Below, piece after piece: positions 14,276 through 24,425 of a DNA stretch of 27,696 nt. The stretch is from contig JASFEQ010000010.1 in NCBI GenBank assembly GCA_050124735.1, positions 1 to 27,696 of the forward strand, in the 5' to 3' direction. The notes beneath the pieces were generated by a model, which saw nothing but the letters and a program-made list of their open reading frames with translations, did not search any database and was not told the DNA's origin. This stretch comes from JASFEQ01 sp050124735. GTDB lineage: Bacteria > Desulfobacterota > DSM-4660 > Desulfatiglandales > HGW-15. Position numbers and translations under genes: made by a program. Each line of letters begins with the position of its first letter. Position 1 is the stretch's first letter.

Positions 14276-16368
14276 TGAGCAAACATGACCAATTTTCCAA
14301 CTTCTTTTATCCCAAAAGTATTGCAGTCATTGGCGTATCCCCAGAACGGAACAATCTTGGGAAGAACATCGTTATGAACTGTCTCATGTTCGGGTACGAG
14401 GGGGAGATTCTCTCCGTAGGCTTGAAAAAAGGTGTCGTCTTTGGGCAGCAGATTTATCCCTCTGTAGAGCAGATTGACCGGGACATTCATCTTGCCGTGA
14501 TCCTTACGCCAGCAAAGACCATTCCAGGGATCTTAGAACAGTGTGGCCGCAAGGGAATCAAATGGGTGGTCATAGAGTCAGCCGGCTTTTCTGAATTGGG
14601 CGAAGAGGGAAGATCCCTTGAAAAGGCCTGCTTGGATGTGGCCAAGAAGTATGGCATTCGTATGATCGGCCCAAACGGTATCGGTGTTACCAATCTGGAA
14701 AACGGAGTAGCCCTTCCATTCATCCAGCTGCGAAGAGAAATCTCTCTGGGTCCGGTATCTCTTTTGGCACAAAGTGGCGGCGTAGGATTGAGCTATCTCG
14801 GGTTCCTGGCAGAAGAGGATATTGGAATCAACAAATTCGTCTCCTTGGGCAACAAACTGGATGTGGATGAAAATGACCTCTTGGAATATCTGATCCATGA
14901 TGAAGGGACTAAAATCATCCTTTTATATCTGGAAGGATTCACGGATGGCAGACGATTTATTGAAATTGCCTCAAAATCCAAGAAACCTATCCTGGTTCAT
15001 AAGTCAAACCGGTTCAAAGCGAGCGCAAAGATCGCCCATTCCCATACGGCTGCCCTGTTCACTGACGATCAACTGGTGGATCATGCCCTGGAGCAGGCGG
15101 GTTGCGTGCGTGTAAATACCATGGATGACGCCATGGACTACATTAAGATCCTCACTCTACCTTCTCTCAAAGGCAACAGGCTGGCAGTGGTGTCTCGATC
15201 CGGAGGTCATGCGGTCATTGCAGCTGATGCCTGTGCCCATTATGGATTCCACCTCCCGCCATTTCCAGAAGAATTTTTGAAAAAGGTGGAGAGACGACTC
15301 AGGGCTCATGTGATTCGACTGCAAAACCCATTGGATTTGGGGGATCTCTTCGACCTAGAATTCTACGAATATATCGTGGAGGAGATGTTGAAGCGTGAGG
15401 ACGTGGATGGGGTCATGCTGGGGCACGGGTACCGCCGAGGAGGGTTTGAACGGGAGGCCTCACGCAATCTGGTCCGCAAGGTGGAACAACTGGTGGAGCG
15501 ATATCAGAAGCCTGTTGCTCTGTTTGTGTTCACAGAAGCCGCGGAAATGGGATACCTGAGGAGGCATTCCAAAATCCCCATCTTTTCTGCCCCGGAGAAC
15601 GCCATGCGTGCTTTTCATCTATCCCACAGTTGGGCATCCAGAAGACCCATCCCCATGGAAGCTCAGACCATCCAGGATCTGGACGTAATAGGGGCTGAAG
15701 CCATCTTGCACAAGGCTGCGAGTCAGGAATCCCTTTTCCTCAGGGACTCCCTGGATCTTATTGAACATTACGGCCTTGCCATACCGGACTACCGCTTAGC
15801 CCTCTCATTAGATGAGGCTATTGAGGCCTGGCGATCCTTTAATGGTCCCATTGTCATGAAAATCAACCGTCCCCACATCTCTCACAAAACGGATTTGGGG
15901 GCCATCAGCTTGAATCTCGATTCAGAGGAACAAATCGAAGGCGCATTCAGGGATTTTCAGACCCTTGCGGATAGCCGTGAACTGGAAGTGCTTATTCAGC
16001 CCTTTGTGAAAGAAGGCCAAGAGCTCATCTTGGGTGGCAAGCGTGATGAAGTTTTTGGACCGGTTATTCTCTTTGGTTTGGGCGGGATTCTTGTGGAAAC
16101 CCTTGAAGACGTGGCCTGGCGCGTTGCCCCCATCAATCGTGAAGAGGCCGGTCGCATGATCAAACAAATAAAGGGGCGTCAGATCCTATCTGGCGTCAGA
16201 GGGGCAAAACCTTCTGATATGAATGCCATAGAGGACTTCCTTGTGAGGCTTTCTCAAATGTTGATGGATTTGCCGCTGATTAAGGAAATTGATGTCAATC
16301 CGGTCATGGTCTATGCCGAAGGTGAAGGTGCCCTGGCCGTGGATGCCAGAGTCATTATCGAACAGTAA
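14275..16368 (+). CDS. acyl-CoA synthetase (ADP-forming), fused alpha-beta type
   Basis: Catalyses acyl-CoA + ADP + Pi to acid + CoA + ATP, a substrate-level ATP-making step in anaerobes (it can run in reverse). The 697 residues hold, in order, a CoA-binding domain (YPKSIAVIGVSPERNNLGKN near residue 12), a succinyl-CoA-ligase-like domain, a linker ligase domain, and a C-terminal ATP-grasp domain from about 480. The phosphorylated histidine is in AHSHTAAL, H257, the same number as in archaeal Acd alpha subunits. IVMKINRPHISHKTDLG and LFGLGGILVETLEDVA are ATP-grasp motifs. The start is ATG at 14275, overlapping the TGA of the interrupted gene. Acetate or another short acid is the likely product; the substrate is not fixed by sequence. 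Confidence 0.85.
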   Translation: MSKHDQFSNFFYPKSIAVIGVSPERNNLGKNIVMNCLMFGYEGEILSVGLKKGVVFGQQIYPSVEQIDRDIHLAVILTPAKTIPGILEQCGRKGIKWVVIESAGFSELGEEGRSLEKACLDVAKKYGIRMIGPNGIGVTNLENGVALPFIQLRREISLGPVSLLAQSGGVGLSYLGFLAEEDIGINKFVSLGNKLDVDENDLLEYLIHDEGTKIILLYLEGFTDGRRFIEIASKSKKPILVHKSNRFKASAKIAHSHTAALFTDDQLVDHALEQAGCVRVNTMDDAMDYIKILTLPSLKGNRLAVVSRSGGHAVIAADACAHYGFHLPPFPEEFLKKVERRLRAHVIRLQNPLDLGDLFDLEFYEYIVEEMLKREDVDGVMLGHGYRRGGFEREASRNLVRKVEQLVERYQKPVALFVFTEAAEMGYLRRHSKIPIFSAPENAMRAFHLSHSWASRRPIPMEAQTIQDLDVIGAEAILHKAASQESLFLRDSLDLIEHYGLAIPDYRLALSLDEAIEAWRSFNGPIVMKINRPHISHKTDLGAISLNLDSEEQIEGAFRDFQTLADSRELEVLIQPFVKEGQELILGGKRDEVFGPVILFGLGGILVETLEDVAWRVAPINREEAGRMIKQIKGRQILSGVRGAKPSDMNAIEDFLVRLSQMLMDLPLIKEIDVNPVMVYAEGEGALAVDARVIIEQ

Positions 16369-16509
16369 ATAGATTAATACGTGGTTTCCATGACATCTGT
16401 AACCGACGATCGACTATTCTCAGGGGAGAGGGTGCCATTCTGTATCTGTTTCAGGTCTCGAATTTCCTGTTCCGAGTTACCGGCTTGTCCGGGTTAGGAG
16501 GATTTTTAC

Positions 16510-17970
16510 ATGTGGTCCAAATGGGCGTTATTGACCGATCTCTATCAGCTCACCATGGTGGGCGGGTATGTCCATGAAGGAAAGAAAGAGCAGTGGGCTA
16601 ACTTTGACTATTTTTTCAGAAGTATCCCAGATAACGGGGGGTATTGCATACTGGCTGGCCTGGCGGACTTGATTGATTATATACGGAATCTGCGCTTCAA
16701 CGGTGATGACCTCTCCTATCTCGAGGGGCTAAGCATGTTTTCCAAAGAGTTTCTTACCTATTTGGAGAATTTCAAATTCACCGGGGACCTCTGGGCCATT
16801 CCCGAAGGAACAGTGGTCTTCCCCCATGAACCCTTAATTCGAGTCACCGCACCCTTGCCGGAGGCGCAGCTTATCGAGACCACGCTCCTCAACGTGATGA
16901 ACTTTCAGACACTCATCGCCACAAAGGCGACTCGGGTCCTTTGGGCAGCCCAAGGGGATCGTGTGGTAGATTTCGGTCTGAGAAGGGCCCACGGCCCAGA
17001 CGGGGCCTTGATGGCATCCCGTGCCGCTTACATCGGCGGGGTAGAAGGGACCTCCAATGTGCTTGCGGGTCGTCTCTACGGCATACCGGTGCGTGGGACT
17101 CACGCCCACTCCTGGGTGGAAAGTTTTCCCGAAGAGGTGGAGGCCTTTCGGGCTTACGCCCAGGTATATCCCGACGCCTGCGTACTGCTTGTGGATACCT
17201 ACGACACGCTCCACAGTGGCGTGCCGAACGCCATAAAGGTAGGCCGGGAACTGAGGGAAAAAGGATATGAAATCAGTGGGATCCGCTTAGATAGCGGTGA
17301 TCTCGCCTACCTGAGCAAAGAGGCCCGGCGCATGTTGGACAAGGCAGGTTTTCCGGATGCCATCATCGTGGCCTCAAGTGACCTGGATGAGTGGCTCGTG
17401 GAGAGCCTCAAAAGGCAGGGAGCCCGGGTAGGGATGTGGGGAGTGGGTACACGCCTCGTCACCTCCTTCTCATGCCCTGCCCTTGGGGGCGTTTATAAGC
17501 TGACCGCTCTGGATGAGGGCTGTGAACGGATGGTGCCCAAAATCAAAAGGTCAGATAACCCTGAAAAGATAATGAACCCGGGTCTCAAAAAGGTAGTGAG
17601 GATGTACGATAAAAGAGGTGAGATGAGAGGTGACGTGCTTTTTGTCGATGAAGAAAAAATTCCCCAAGGACGCTCTTTTCGGGCATACCACCCCATGTTC
17701 CACCATGTCTATAAGACCTACCCCAAACAGTTCAAGATGCGCGAACTCATGGTACCCATATTTCAGAAAGGGAAACTTGTCTATGAGAGCCCTTCACTTC
17801 ATACGATGAGGGAATATTCCCTCAAAAACCTACAGGAGCTGGATGCCGCCTATAAGCGATTTCACAATCCGCACAGATATCATGTGAGTCTCAGCCCCAC
17901 CCTTTTCGCAACCAAACAGCGCCTGCTGCGAGAGGCCGCAAAAAAGGTGGCCACAATCTCCGAACCATAG
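16510..17970 (+). CDS. pncB: nicotinate phosphoribosyltransferase
   Basis: Makes nicotinate mononucleotide from nicotinic acid and PRPP, with ATP, in the NAD salvage pathway. The 486-residue protein begins with the family's LLTDLYQLTMVGGY. It carries the active-site stretch VRGTHAHSWV (His near residue 198), the PRPP-binding GIRLDSGDLA segment, and the later VGTRLVTSFSCPALGGVYKL. Length and motif order are normal for the longer bacterial type. AGGAGG eight bases upstream of the ATG strongly supports the start. The 141 bases before it hold no other gene. It is probably its own unit or follows the acyl-CoA synthetase. Confidence 0.95.
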   Translation: MWSKWALLTDLYQLTMVGGYVHEGKKEQWANFDYFFRSIPDNGGYCILAGLADLIDYIRNLRFNGDDLSYLEGLSMFSKEFLTYLENFKFTGDLWAIPEGTVVFPHEPLIRVTAPLPEAQLIETTLLNVMNFQTLIATKATRVLWAAQGDRVVDFGLRRAHGPDGALMASRAAYIGGVEGTSNVLAGRLYGIPVRGTHAHSWVESFPEEVEAFRAYAQVYPDACVLLVDTYDTLHSGVPNAIKVGRELREKGYEISGIRLDSGDLAYLSKEARRMLDKAGFPDAIIVASSDLDEWLVESLKRQGARVGMWGVGTRLVTSFSCPALGGVYKLTALDEGCERMVPKIKRSDNPEKIMNPGLKKVVRMYDKRGEMRGDVLFVDEEKIPQGRSFRAYHPMFHHVYKTYPKQFKMRELMVPIFQKGKLVYESPSLHTMREYSLKNLQELDAAYKRFHNPHRYHVSLSPTLFATKQRLLREAAKKVATISEP

Positions 17971-18132
17971 ACGCCCTGATCAGCACGCCAGATGATGGCA
18001 CGATTCGCTCGATCCGCTCACTGTCTCATGCCAGCCACTCATCCTTTCGCCATTCTGGCCTTTGGCGCATATCTCCGCCCAGAATCGTGGAAAAATGCCG
18101 GCTTAGGGAAGACCAGGGACAAATCTTCCAGC

Positions 18133-18161
18133 TTGACATTTAGCGCTATTTTTCGTATGCT
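18133..18161 (+). promoter_or_regulatory. sigma-70-type promoter of the GGDEF fusion gene
   Basis: TTGACA at 18133-18138 and TATGCT at 18156-18161 are separated by exactly 17 bases. Transcription would start near 18168, leaving a leader of about 32 bases. TATGCT is also the -10 box of the hgc operon. Confidence 0.6.
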
Positions 18162-18199
18162 TTTTATAGTAAAATTAAACTGTTATCAACCCAACCCCA

Positions 18200-21100
18200 A
18201 TGGAGCAACGCCAAGAACTCTTCAACTTCCTGGAGCACTCCGGGAAAGATCCTTCACGCCTCATCTTCGAAGATGAACTGACCGGCATCTACAATAGACG
18301 TTTCCTCTACCAATACCTTCAGTCCAAAGTCCAGTGGAACATCTTGGAAAAACGTCCGTTCTCCCTCCTCATGATGGATGTGGATAATTTTAAGCAGATC
18401 AATGATAGGTATGGACACCAGATCGGCGACCAGGCATTGATTTGGGTGGCAGGCCTGATCCAAGAGGTAGCGGGGAAAGACGGTTTGGCCGTTCGGTATG
18501 CAGGTGATGAATTCATGCTTCTACTTCAAACAGATAAGCAGACCTCACTGCAGAGGGGCGAAAAACTACACAAAAGGATCCATGAAACGTTTTTTCAGCC
18601 GGGCACTGTTGACAGCCCTTTGAAGATCACCCTTAGCATTGGAATTGCTTCGGCCCCTGAAGATGCCAAGAACAGCAAGGCCCTAATCCAAAGGGCTGAT
18701 ACGGCCCTTTATTCCGCGAAAAAAAAAGGCCGTGACTGCTATGTGAATGCGACTGAGGTGGCCCTAGAGGATGTCTTTGACAAAACAGCCATTTACCAAC
18801 TTGAGGACGTCAAGCTTGTGGGTCGGAGTAAACAGCTGGCACAAGTGACCAACGCCCTCAAAGTCTTTAGTAAGAAAAGAAGCCAATTTCTCATTGTTGA
18901 AGGCTCTCCTGGCCTAGGCAAAACAGAGTTTCTCGAAGCGATCCGCCAAAATCTCTCGCAGAAGAAGATATGGCAGGTTAAAGTCAACGGTACCTCTCAG
19001 GAGATGTTCCGTCCCTATTATCTGACCACGAAAATCCTCATAGACATTTTGAATAAAAGGAAAGATAAGGGTTCAAAAGTCTTAGAGAACCTCAATCCCA
19101 AAGAGTTCGCCTATTTGGGTCAAATCATCCCACAGCTTGGAGGCACCGATGAGGCCTCGACAGATGAGAAAGAGGGGGAGTTCCGTGAAGGCATTTTTAC
19201 CACCCTGGTCCATTTCATTCCCAAGATCGTGGGTCAACGTCCTCTTATCATTTTCATTGATGATCTGCACTTTGGCGACGAGGCAACGATGCTCCTTTTG
19301 CGCAAATTGATGATGAGAGATGAGCTCCCACTTTTTATCTGCGGCACATCCTCGGAGACCAAGGAGGCTAAAGCGGGAGAGAAAGGGCCCTTGGAAAGAT
19401 TCCACGCTGCCTACGGTGAGGAACTGGGTCTTAAAAAGATCCCCCTTACCCCTCTCACAGCTGCTCAGATAGCCAGGCATATCAAGAGGATATTTCCCAA
19501 TCTGGATAAACCTCACAACTTCGAGGATGACCTCTACCAGATTACACAAGGAAATCCCCTTTTCATTAGCGAAATCTTACGCAAACTCGTCATGGACCAA
19601 CAAATTACCCTTGTCGGTCAGCGATGGGTTATCCGACCCGTGGAGGAGGGCTATCTCCCCAAGTCCCTGGAAGAGATCGTAACCCAAAAAATTGCCGCCC
19701 TGGATGAAGACAGCAGGCAAATGCTTGAGCAGGTATCCGCTCTCGGCGATGATGTCTCATTGAGTATGCTCATAGGAAGTTCTGAGGCCATGGAAGCGAA
19801 GGTTCTGGAGTTTATAGATCAGGCTGTGGCCCAAGGTCTTCTCCAGTCAGACTTTCAGCTAAACGATGAGGTGATACGCTTTTTGGGGAAACGCGTCCTG
19901 GAGATTGCTTATGGTACCATAGAGCAGGACAGAAAGCAGGAACTTCACCAGCGCATTGGTAATTATCAAGAAACACTCTATCAGCGCCAGCTTCTGCCCT
20001 CTGCTGCGACCCTTGCTTACCACTTCAAGCGTTCCACGGACCAGGAAAAGGCGGGAACATACGAGCGGATCCTCGCAACATCAAACGCCGCGAAATTCAA
20101 TGCCCAGGAAGCTATCCTTTACACCGCCGAAGAACCGGCTGAGATGGCCGGAGCGGATGTGCCCTTGGACGCTGACGGCCTGGTTCGGGTGCCCCATATG
20201 ATACGCGAGTTTATGATTGCGGTCCGAAACATAAAGCTTTATCCACCCGGCAGTAAGCCCGTTATCGACGTCACCCAAAAGCTGAAGACCAGAATCGATG
20301 GAATTCTCGAAAAAAATGAACACTTCAATATCATGCAAATAGAACGAGCTCTAGTGGTCAATGGACAGAAGATCGCGACCAAGGACTTCAAGGTGGTCGC
20401 CAAGGGTTTTCTCGAACTCCTTAACCAGCTTCAGCTAAAAGGAATCGCCTTCCTCAAAGGCCTCACGGAGAGTGAGGTGGAAGTTATGTTGGAGGCCTTT
20501 GGCCGAACCGAGCAGAAGACCTTTGATGAACGCCACTGGGAACGTCTTATGATTGAGAACAACTTGGAGCACATCGATCTAAAACAGATCCGCTACACAA
20601 GGAGGGGCAAAGCGAATGACCCGGCACGAAACCAATTAGCCCGCCAAAGAGGCACTGCTGAAGCAGTCGATGAGATGCGCCGAAAGGAGATGAGGCTGGT
20701 GGCCGAGATCCTGCGTGGTATACTCAGTGCGGGGAGGACCATCAAGCTCTATCCCTTGGAGAGCAACGCCGTAACGACTGTCCTGCAGAAGATTGCAAAA
20801 CATGTGCGCAGCTACATCAAAACCCGGGGTGTTCTTACCTTTTCTCGAGCTGAGGATGTATTGCTGGTCAACGGCGAGAAGTTTGTTAGTTCCCAGTTCA
20901 AAGTGTTTGCTGATACGTTCTATAAATATCTGGGAACCCTCGGCCTCAGCAGCCTCACCTTTATGAAGCGCTTTACCGAACAGGAACTGAAGGCCTTCAT
21001 TGGTGCCATTGGAGATCTCCCTCGGGGCGTGGACAGCAAATTCTGGAAGCGCCTATCCAAGGAGAAGGGCATGGCTGGCATCCTATTTGACCGTCACTTG

Positions 21101-22432
21101 TACGAGGTTCAAGTTGCGGAAGCAGTAGGGCCTTCAGCCACGGGCGAATTCCGAATACTCAGCACAATGGCTGCCGCAGAACATCAGCTCGATGAAGAGA
21201 TGGAGATGGAGGATATACCGTTCTCCTCTTTGCTCGACAATTTCCAAGATCAGATAAAGGAACTCTTGCTCAATAAAGAGGAAGAGGAGATCAAGGAGGC
21301 AATCCTCAAGCTCTTTAGAAACTTGCCGGTGCAAGAAGTTGCAGATCGAACAAGAGCCATCCAACTCTGTCTAGGCCTTTTAGAGAGCCTTACGCCCGCC
21401 TTTCAGCATGACTTTGTTAGGCTTCTTGCCGCTCCCCTTCTCGCTGCCTTTTCTAACGAGGATAATCCAGATGTGATCGTGGAGATGGCGGCACTTTTTG
21501 ACAGAATGCTCACGATTCTTATCCAGTTCGTTGAGTACCGCACGGCTGGCCGGGTCTTATCCCATCTCCAGAAGCGGCAACGAGAACTGGAAGAAGTCAA
21601 AGACTCCCATGCCCAGCTATTGGCAAAGAGGCTGAAAAGGAAGTTGGATCCTTCAACAGAAAAGCTTCTTCTGCAAGATTTGAAATCTGGAGAATCGACT
21701 CGCTTGCGAAACGCAGCCCAGTTGCTGGCCGGCCTTGGGCAAGGGGCGGTACCATTTCTCATTGACATCATCAAACAGGAGGATGATTACAGGGCGCGGA
21801 AGATCGCAGCCATGCTCCTTGAGAAGCAGGGACCTGCCGTGGCCGATCGTCTTAAAGAGTTGCTGGTCCTAGAGGTCACTCCGGAGGAACGTTCACGAAT
21901 CCTGGATGTGATCGATACCCTCACCTCCGATCTGAAAAAGGAACTGGCGCACGCCCTGGGAGACCAGGATCCCCAGGTGCGACAGGCAGCGTTTCACCTG
22001 GCTGAACGCCTGAACAACAACCAAACCATTGCACTTCTCCTGGAGTTGGCAAACACCCAGACAGGCAACTTGGCTGTCTCTGCCATCAAATGTCTGGGGA
22101 AGCTGAAACCTCCGAATTTGGATGAGACATTGATCGACCTTTTGGATTCTACCAAAGAGGACGAACTTTGCATCGTCTGCTGCCGTGCCCTGGGACAGAT
22201 CGCTAGCCCCGCCGCTATCGAGCCCCTAACCAGACTCCTGGTTGCGCAGGGGTTCTTTCCATTTCGAAAAAACCGCAATCCGGACGTTCGAGCCGCTGCT
22301 GCCTATGCCATGGGCCAAATCTCTCATCCTGATGTCCGTGGAATACTGGCACATTTTGTGAACGATAAGGACCCCAGGGTCCAGGAGATTGCCAGGTCTG
22401 TCGCCAGCCCAGATGAACCGGCCGAGGATTAG
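18200..22432 (+). CDS. GGDEF / AAA ATPase / HEAT-repeat fusion protein
   Basis: A 1410-residue multidomain signalling protein. Residues about 20-180 form a GGDEF domain whose signature reads AGDEF (101-105), with the metal site in MMDVDNFKQIND; it could make or bind cyclic di-GMP. Residues about 210-560 are an AAA_16/STAND-type ATPase with Walker A GSPGLGKT (235-242) and Walker B IIFIDDLH (about 350). Two related modules of about 110 residues follow, at 660-768 and 827-943; both contain IKLYP and then VNG with a Phe-Lys-Val strand. From about 1150 to the end there are HEAT-like helical repeats, such as ADRLKELLVLEVTPEERS and PQVRQAAFHLAERLN. No transmembrane segment is seen. The ligand and partner are unknown. 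The ribosome-binding site is weak. Confidence 0.8.
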   Translation: MEQRQELFNFLEHSGKDPSRLIFEDELTGIYNRRFLYQYLQSKVQWNILEKRPFSLLMMDVDNFKQINDRYGHQIGDQALIWVAGLIQEVAGKDGLAVRYAGDEFMLLLQTDKQTSLQRGEKLHKRIHETFFQPGTVDSPLKITLSIGIASAPEDAKNSKALIQRADTALYSAKKKGRDCYVNATEVALEDVFDKTAIYQLEDVKLVGRSKQLAQVTNALKVFSKKRSQFLIVEGSPGLGKTEFLEAIRQNLSQKKIWQVKVNGTSQEMFRPYYLTTKILIDILNKRKDKGSKVLENLNPKEFAYLGQIIPQLGGTDEASTDEKEGEFREGIFTTLVHFIPKIVGQRPLIIFIDDLHFGDEATMLLLRKLMMRDELPLFICGTSSETKEAKAGEKGPLERFHAAYGEELGLKKIPLTPLTAAQIARHIKRIFPNLDKPHNFEDDLYQITQGNPLFISEILRKLVMDQQITLVGQRWVIRPVEEGYLPKSLEEIVTQKIAALDEDSRQMLEQVSALGDDVSLSMLIGSSEAMEAKVLEFIDQAVAQGLLQSDFQLNDEVIRFLGKRVLEIAYGTIEQDRKQELHQRIGNYQETLYQRQLLPSAATLAYHFKRSTDQEKAGTYERILATSNAAKFNAQEAILYTAEEPAEMAGADVPLDADGLVRVPHMIREFMIAVRNIKLYPPGSKPVIDVTQKLKTRIDGILEKNEHFNIMQIERALVVNGQKIATKDFKVVAKGFLELLNQLQLKGIAFLKGLTESEVEVMLEAFGRTEQKTFDERHWERLMIENNLEHIDLKQIRYTRRGKANDPARNQLARQRGTAEAVDEMRRKEMRLVAEILRGILSAGRTIKLYPLESNAVTTVLQKIAKHVRSYIKTRGVLTFSRAEDVLLVNGEKFVSSQFKVFADTFYKYLGTLGLSSLTFMKRFTEQELKAFIGAIGDLPRGVDSKFWKRLSKEKGMAGILFDRHLYEVQVAEAVGPSATGEFRILSTMAAAEHQLDEEMEMEDIPFSSLLDNFQDQIKELLLNKEEEEIKEAILKLFRNLPVQEVADRTRAIQLCLGLLESLTPAFQHDFVRLLAAPLLAAFSNEDNPDVIVEMAALFDRMLTILIQFVEYRTAGRVLSHLQKRQRELEEVKDSHAQLLAKRLKRKLDPSTEKLLLQDLKSGESTRLRNAAQLLAGLGQGAVPFLIDIIKQEDDYRARKIAAMLLEKQGPAVADRLKELLVLEVTPEERSRILDVIDTLTSDLKKELAHALGDQDPQVRQAAFHLAERLNNNQTIALLLELANTQTGNLAVSAIKCLGKLKPPNLDETLIDLLDSTKEDELCIVCCRALGQIASPAAIEPLTRLLVAQGFFPFRKNRNPDVRAAAAYAMGQISHPDVRGILAHFVNDKDPRVQEIARSVASPDEPAED

Positions 22433-22464
22433 AGGATAAAGGATTTCTTCTCCTCTTGGGCCAT

Positions 22465-23793
22465 TTATATGGGCATGGGGGTCTTAATAGCCGTTCCGAT
22501 CACGCTATTCTCGCCCAACCCTTCTATCCGGACAGAAACCAATCGATTTTTTTGGAGTCGAGCAGATGGGAAGGAGACCGGCAGATAATTGTCGCTTAAA
22601 CCTTTTGCCTGCTGTTTCTCCTGTGATGCCCATCCTTCAATGAGCACCGAAAATACTTCCCCGACGCAAGATCTATAGAAGGACTCCCGCTTTTCCCGCC
22701 CAATCTTTCTGAGCTTCCTCGCCCTCTCTTTTGTGAGCTTCTGATCAACCTGACCAGAAAACCGGGCGGCCGCCGTCCCCTTTCTCGGGGAATAAGGAAA
22801 TACATGGAGATAAGAGACCGGTGAATCCTGAATCAAGGAGAGCGTGTTTTGATAGGCCTGAAGATCTTCTCCAGGGAATCCGGCCATGGTATCCACACCT
22901 ATGGCTGCAAGCGGTATGCTCTCACGAATCTGCCCCACAAGTCTTGAAAACTCCTGTGCCGTGTAGCCCCTGTTCATTCTTTGCAAAATCCCGTTGTCAC
23001 CGCTCTGGAGCGGGATGTGAAAATGGCGACAGAGCCAATCTTCCGTGGCCATCATCTCAATGAGCCCTTCCCCGATCTCATTGGGTTCTATTGAGCTCAG
23101 TCTGAGCCTCATGGGAAAACCTTTTCTTTGGATACGATGGAGCAATCTCTCCAGATCCGTACCGTTCCTGAGATCCATCCCATATTGTCCCAGGTGTATA
23201 CCGGTCAGGACCACCTCTTTGTATCCATCCTGTGAAAGGGATTCGAGCATAAGGAGAACCTTGGACGGGTCCAGGCTCCTTACAGGCCCCCTGGCAAAGG
23301 GAACAATACAATAGGTGCAAAAGGACTCACACCCGTCCTGAATCTTCAAGAAGGCCCTGGTCCTGTCCAAAAACCCTTTTACGGGAAGGAACTGGAATTC
23401 TTCACGGGAGCCAAATTTTTCCAAAACGAGACGCTGCTGACCCGCATCTACCGTCTCTCTTAGTATAAGTGGCAGTCGCTCCTTCACCCTATTCCCAGCT
23501 ATAAGATTGAGTCCCTCAATCTGGGAAAGCTCATCAGGAAATACCTGACCATAACACCCTATAGCTGCCACTGAGCCAGACGGATTCTCCCTTATTGACT
23601 TTCTTATCGCCTGTCTTGACTGGTAAGAGGCCCTCTGCGTCACGATGCAGGTGTTAATGACTGTCACGTCGGCTTCCTCTCCTTTGCGTACCTCTTTCAA
23701 CCCCAAATCAAGTAAAGAAGCCTTCAACGAAGCGGACTCAAACTGGTTCACCTTACAGCCCAGGGTTATGATTTTGAACTTCTTATTAGTCAT
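22465..23793 (-). CDS. mtaB: tRNA (N6-threonylcarbamoyladenosine-37-C2)-methylthiotransferase MtaB
   Basis: Adds a methylthio group to t6A37 of tRNAs that read ANN codons, giving ms2t6A. The 442-residue protein has the UPF0004 N-terminal domain with three cluster cysteines, C13 in the MtaB-type signature LGCKVNQFES, C49 in INTC and C80 in IGCYG. A radical SAM core follows with C155-x3-C159-x2-C162 (GCESFCTYC). GVDTMAGFPGED and YSPRKGTAA are typical of this subfamily, and a TRAM-like C-terminal domain ends it. It therefore carries two [4Fe-4S] clusters. Start is ATG at 23791-23793 without a clear binding site. The gene stands alone, between the convergent fusion gene and a 150-base gap. Confidence 0.9.
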   Translation of the reverse strand: MTNKKFKIITLGCKVNQFESASLKASLLDLGLKEVRKGEEADVTVINTCIVTQRASYQSRQAIRKSIRENPSGSVAAIGCYGQVFPDELSQIEGLNLIAGNRVKERLPLILRETVDAGQQRLVLEKFGSREEFQFLPVKGFLDRTRAFLKIQDGCESFCTYCIVPFARGPVRSLDPSKVLLMLESLSQDGYKEVVLTGIHLGQYGMDLRNGTDLERLLHRIQRKGFPMRLRLSSIEPNEIGEGLIEMMATEDWLCRHFHIPLQSGDNGILQRMNRGYTAQEFSRLVGQIRESIPLAAIGVDTMAGFPGEDLQAYQNTLSLIQDSPVSYLHVFPYSPRKGTAAARFSGQVDQKLTKERARKLRKIGREKRESFYRSCVGEVFSVLIEGWASQEKQQAKGLSDNYLPVSFPSARLQKNRLVSVRIEGLGENSVIGTAIKTPMPI

Positions 23794-23943
23794 TGGTCAT
23801 TTGCAGTACAGCAACAGAGACTTGGCCCACGTCCGAAGGGGTCAAGGTGAAAGAAACTGTGTCGTAAAGATGTTCTAATCGCGATAGGCAAATTGAACGA
23901 TGGGTTCTATGGCAATAAATGGGAGGACCTGCAAGTGGACATA

Positions 23944-24369
23944 TTAAGAGAGTAAGACTTTATTGAATTTCACCTCCATGGCCCTTGCCGGGCAGGCTAC
24001 TACGCACAACTCACAGGCACTACATCTGTCCCTATCGAAAATAACCGCCATTTCCGGCCTCTGTATGTAAAGAGCACTGGTGGGACAGACTGCTGTGCAT
24101 GCCCCGCATTGAAAACATCTCTCCTCATCTCTTCTGATATCTTGCCCAATATTTTCCACCTTGATGCCGAGACTCTTCAGATATCGAACGCCTTTCTGGA
24201 AGTTCTTTCGATGGCCACTCAATTCCATGACCATGAAACCTTCTTTCCTTGGGTAGATAGTGGCCTTGAGGATATTAAACGAGAGGTCAAATCGCTTCAC
24301 AAGGTTTACAACGACGGGTTCGTTGACCGTTTTTTTGGGAAATCTTAGGGAAAGGGTTTTTGCATACAT
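23944..24369 (-). CDS. NIL-domain 2[4Fe-4S] ferredoxin
   Basis: A 141-residue protein with two parts. Residues 1-75 are a NIL domain, the small ACT-like fold named after the C-terminal part of methionine ABC transporter ATPases. Residues 85-127 carry two [4Fe-4S] motifs: C85-x2-C88-x2-C91-x3-C95 and C116-x2-C119-x2-C122-x3-C126. In anaerobes, NIL ferredoxins work with DUF39 proteins in making homocysteine from aspartate semialdehyde and sulfide; no DUF39 gene is in this window. The start ATG has GAGGTG six bases upstream. It is 56 bases downstream of an aminotransferase on the same strand, so the two are probably one operon. Confidence 0.85.
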   Translation of the reverse strand: MYAKTLSLRFPKKTVNEPVVVNLVKRFDLSFNILKATIYPRKEGFMVMELSGHRKNFQKGVRYLKSLGIKVENIGQDIRRDEERCFQCGACTAVCPTSALYIQRPEMAVIFDRDRCSACELCVVACPARAMEVKFNKVLLS

Positions 24370-24425
24370 GACTTACACCTCGGAATTTTAAGATTTTCTT
24401 CAGCACATTGGAGCTCTGCGTCATC

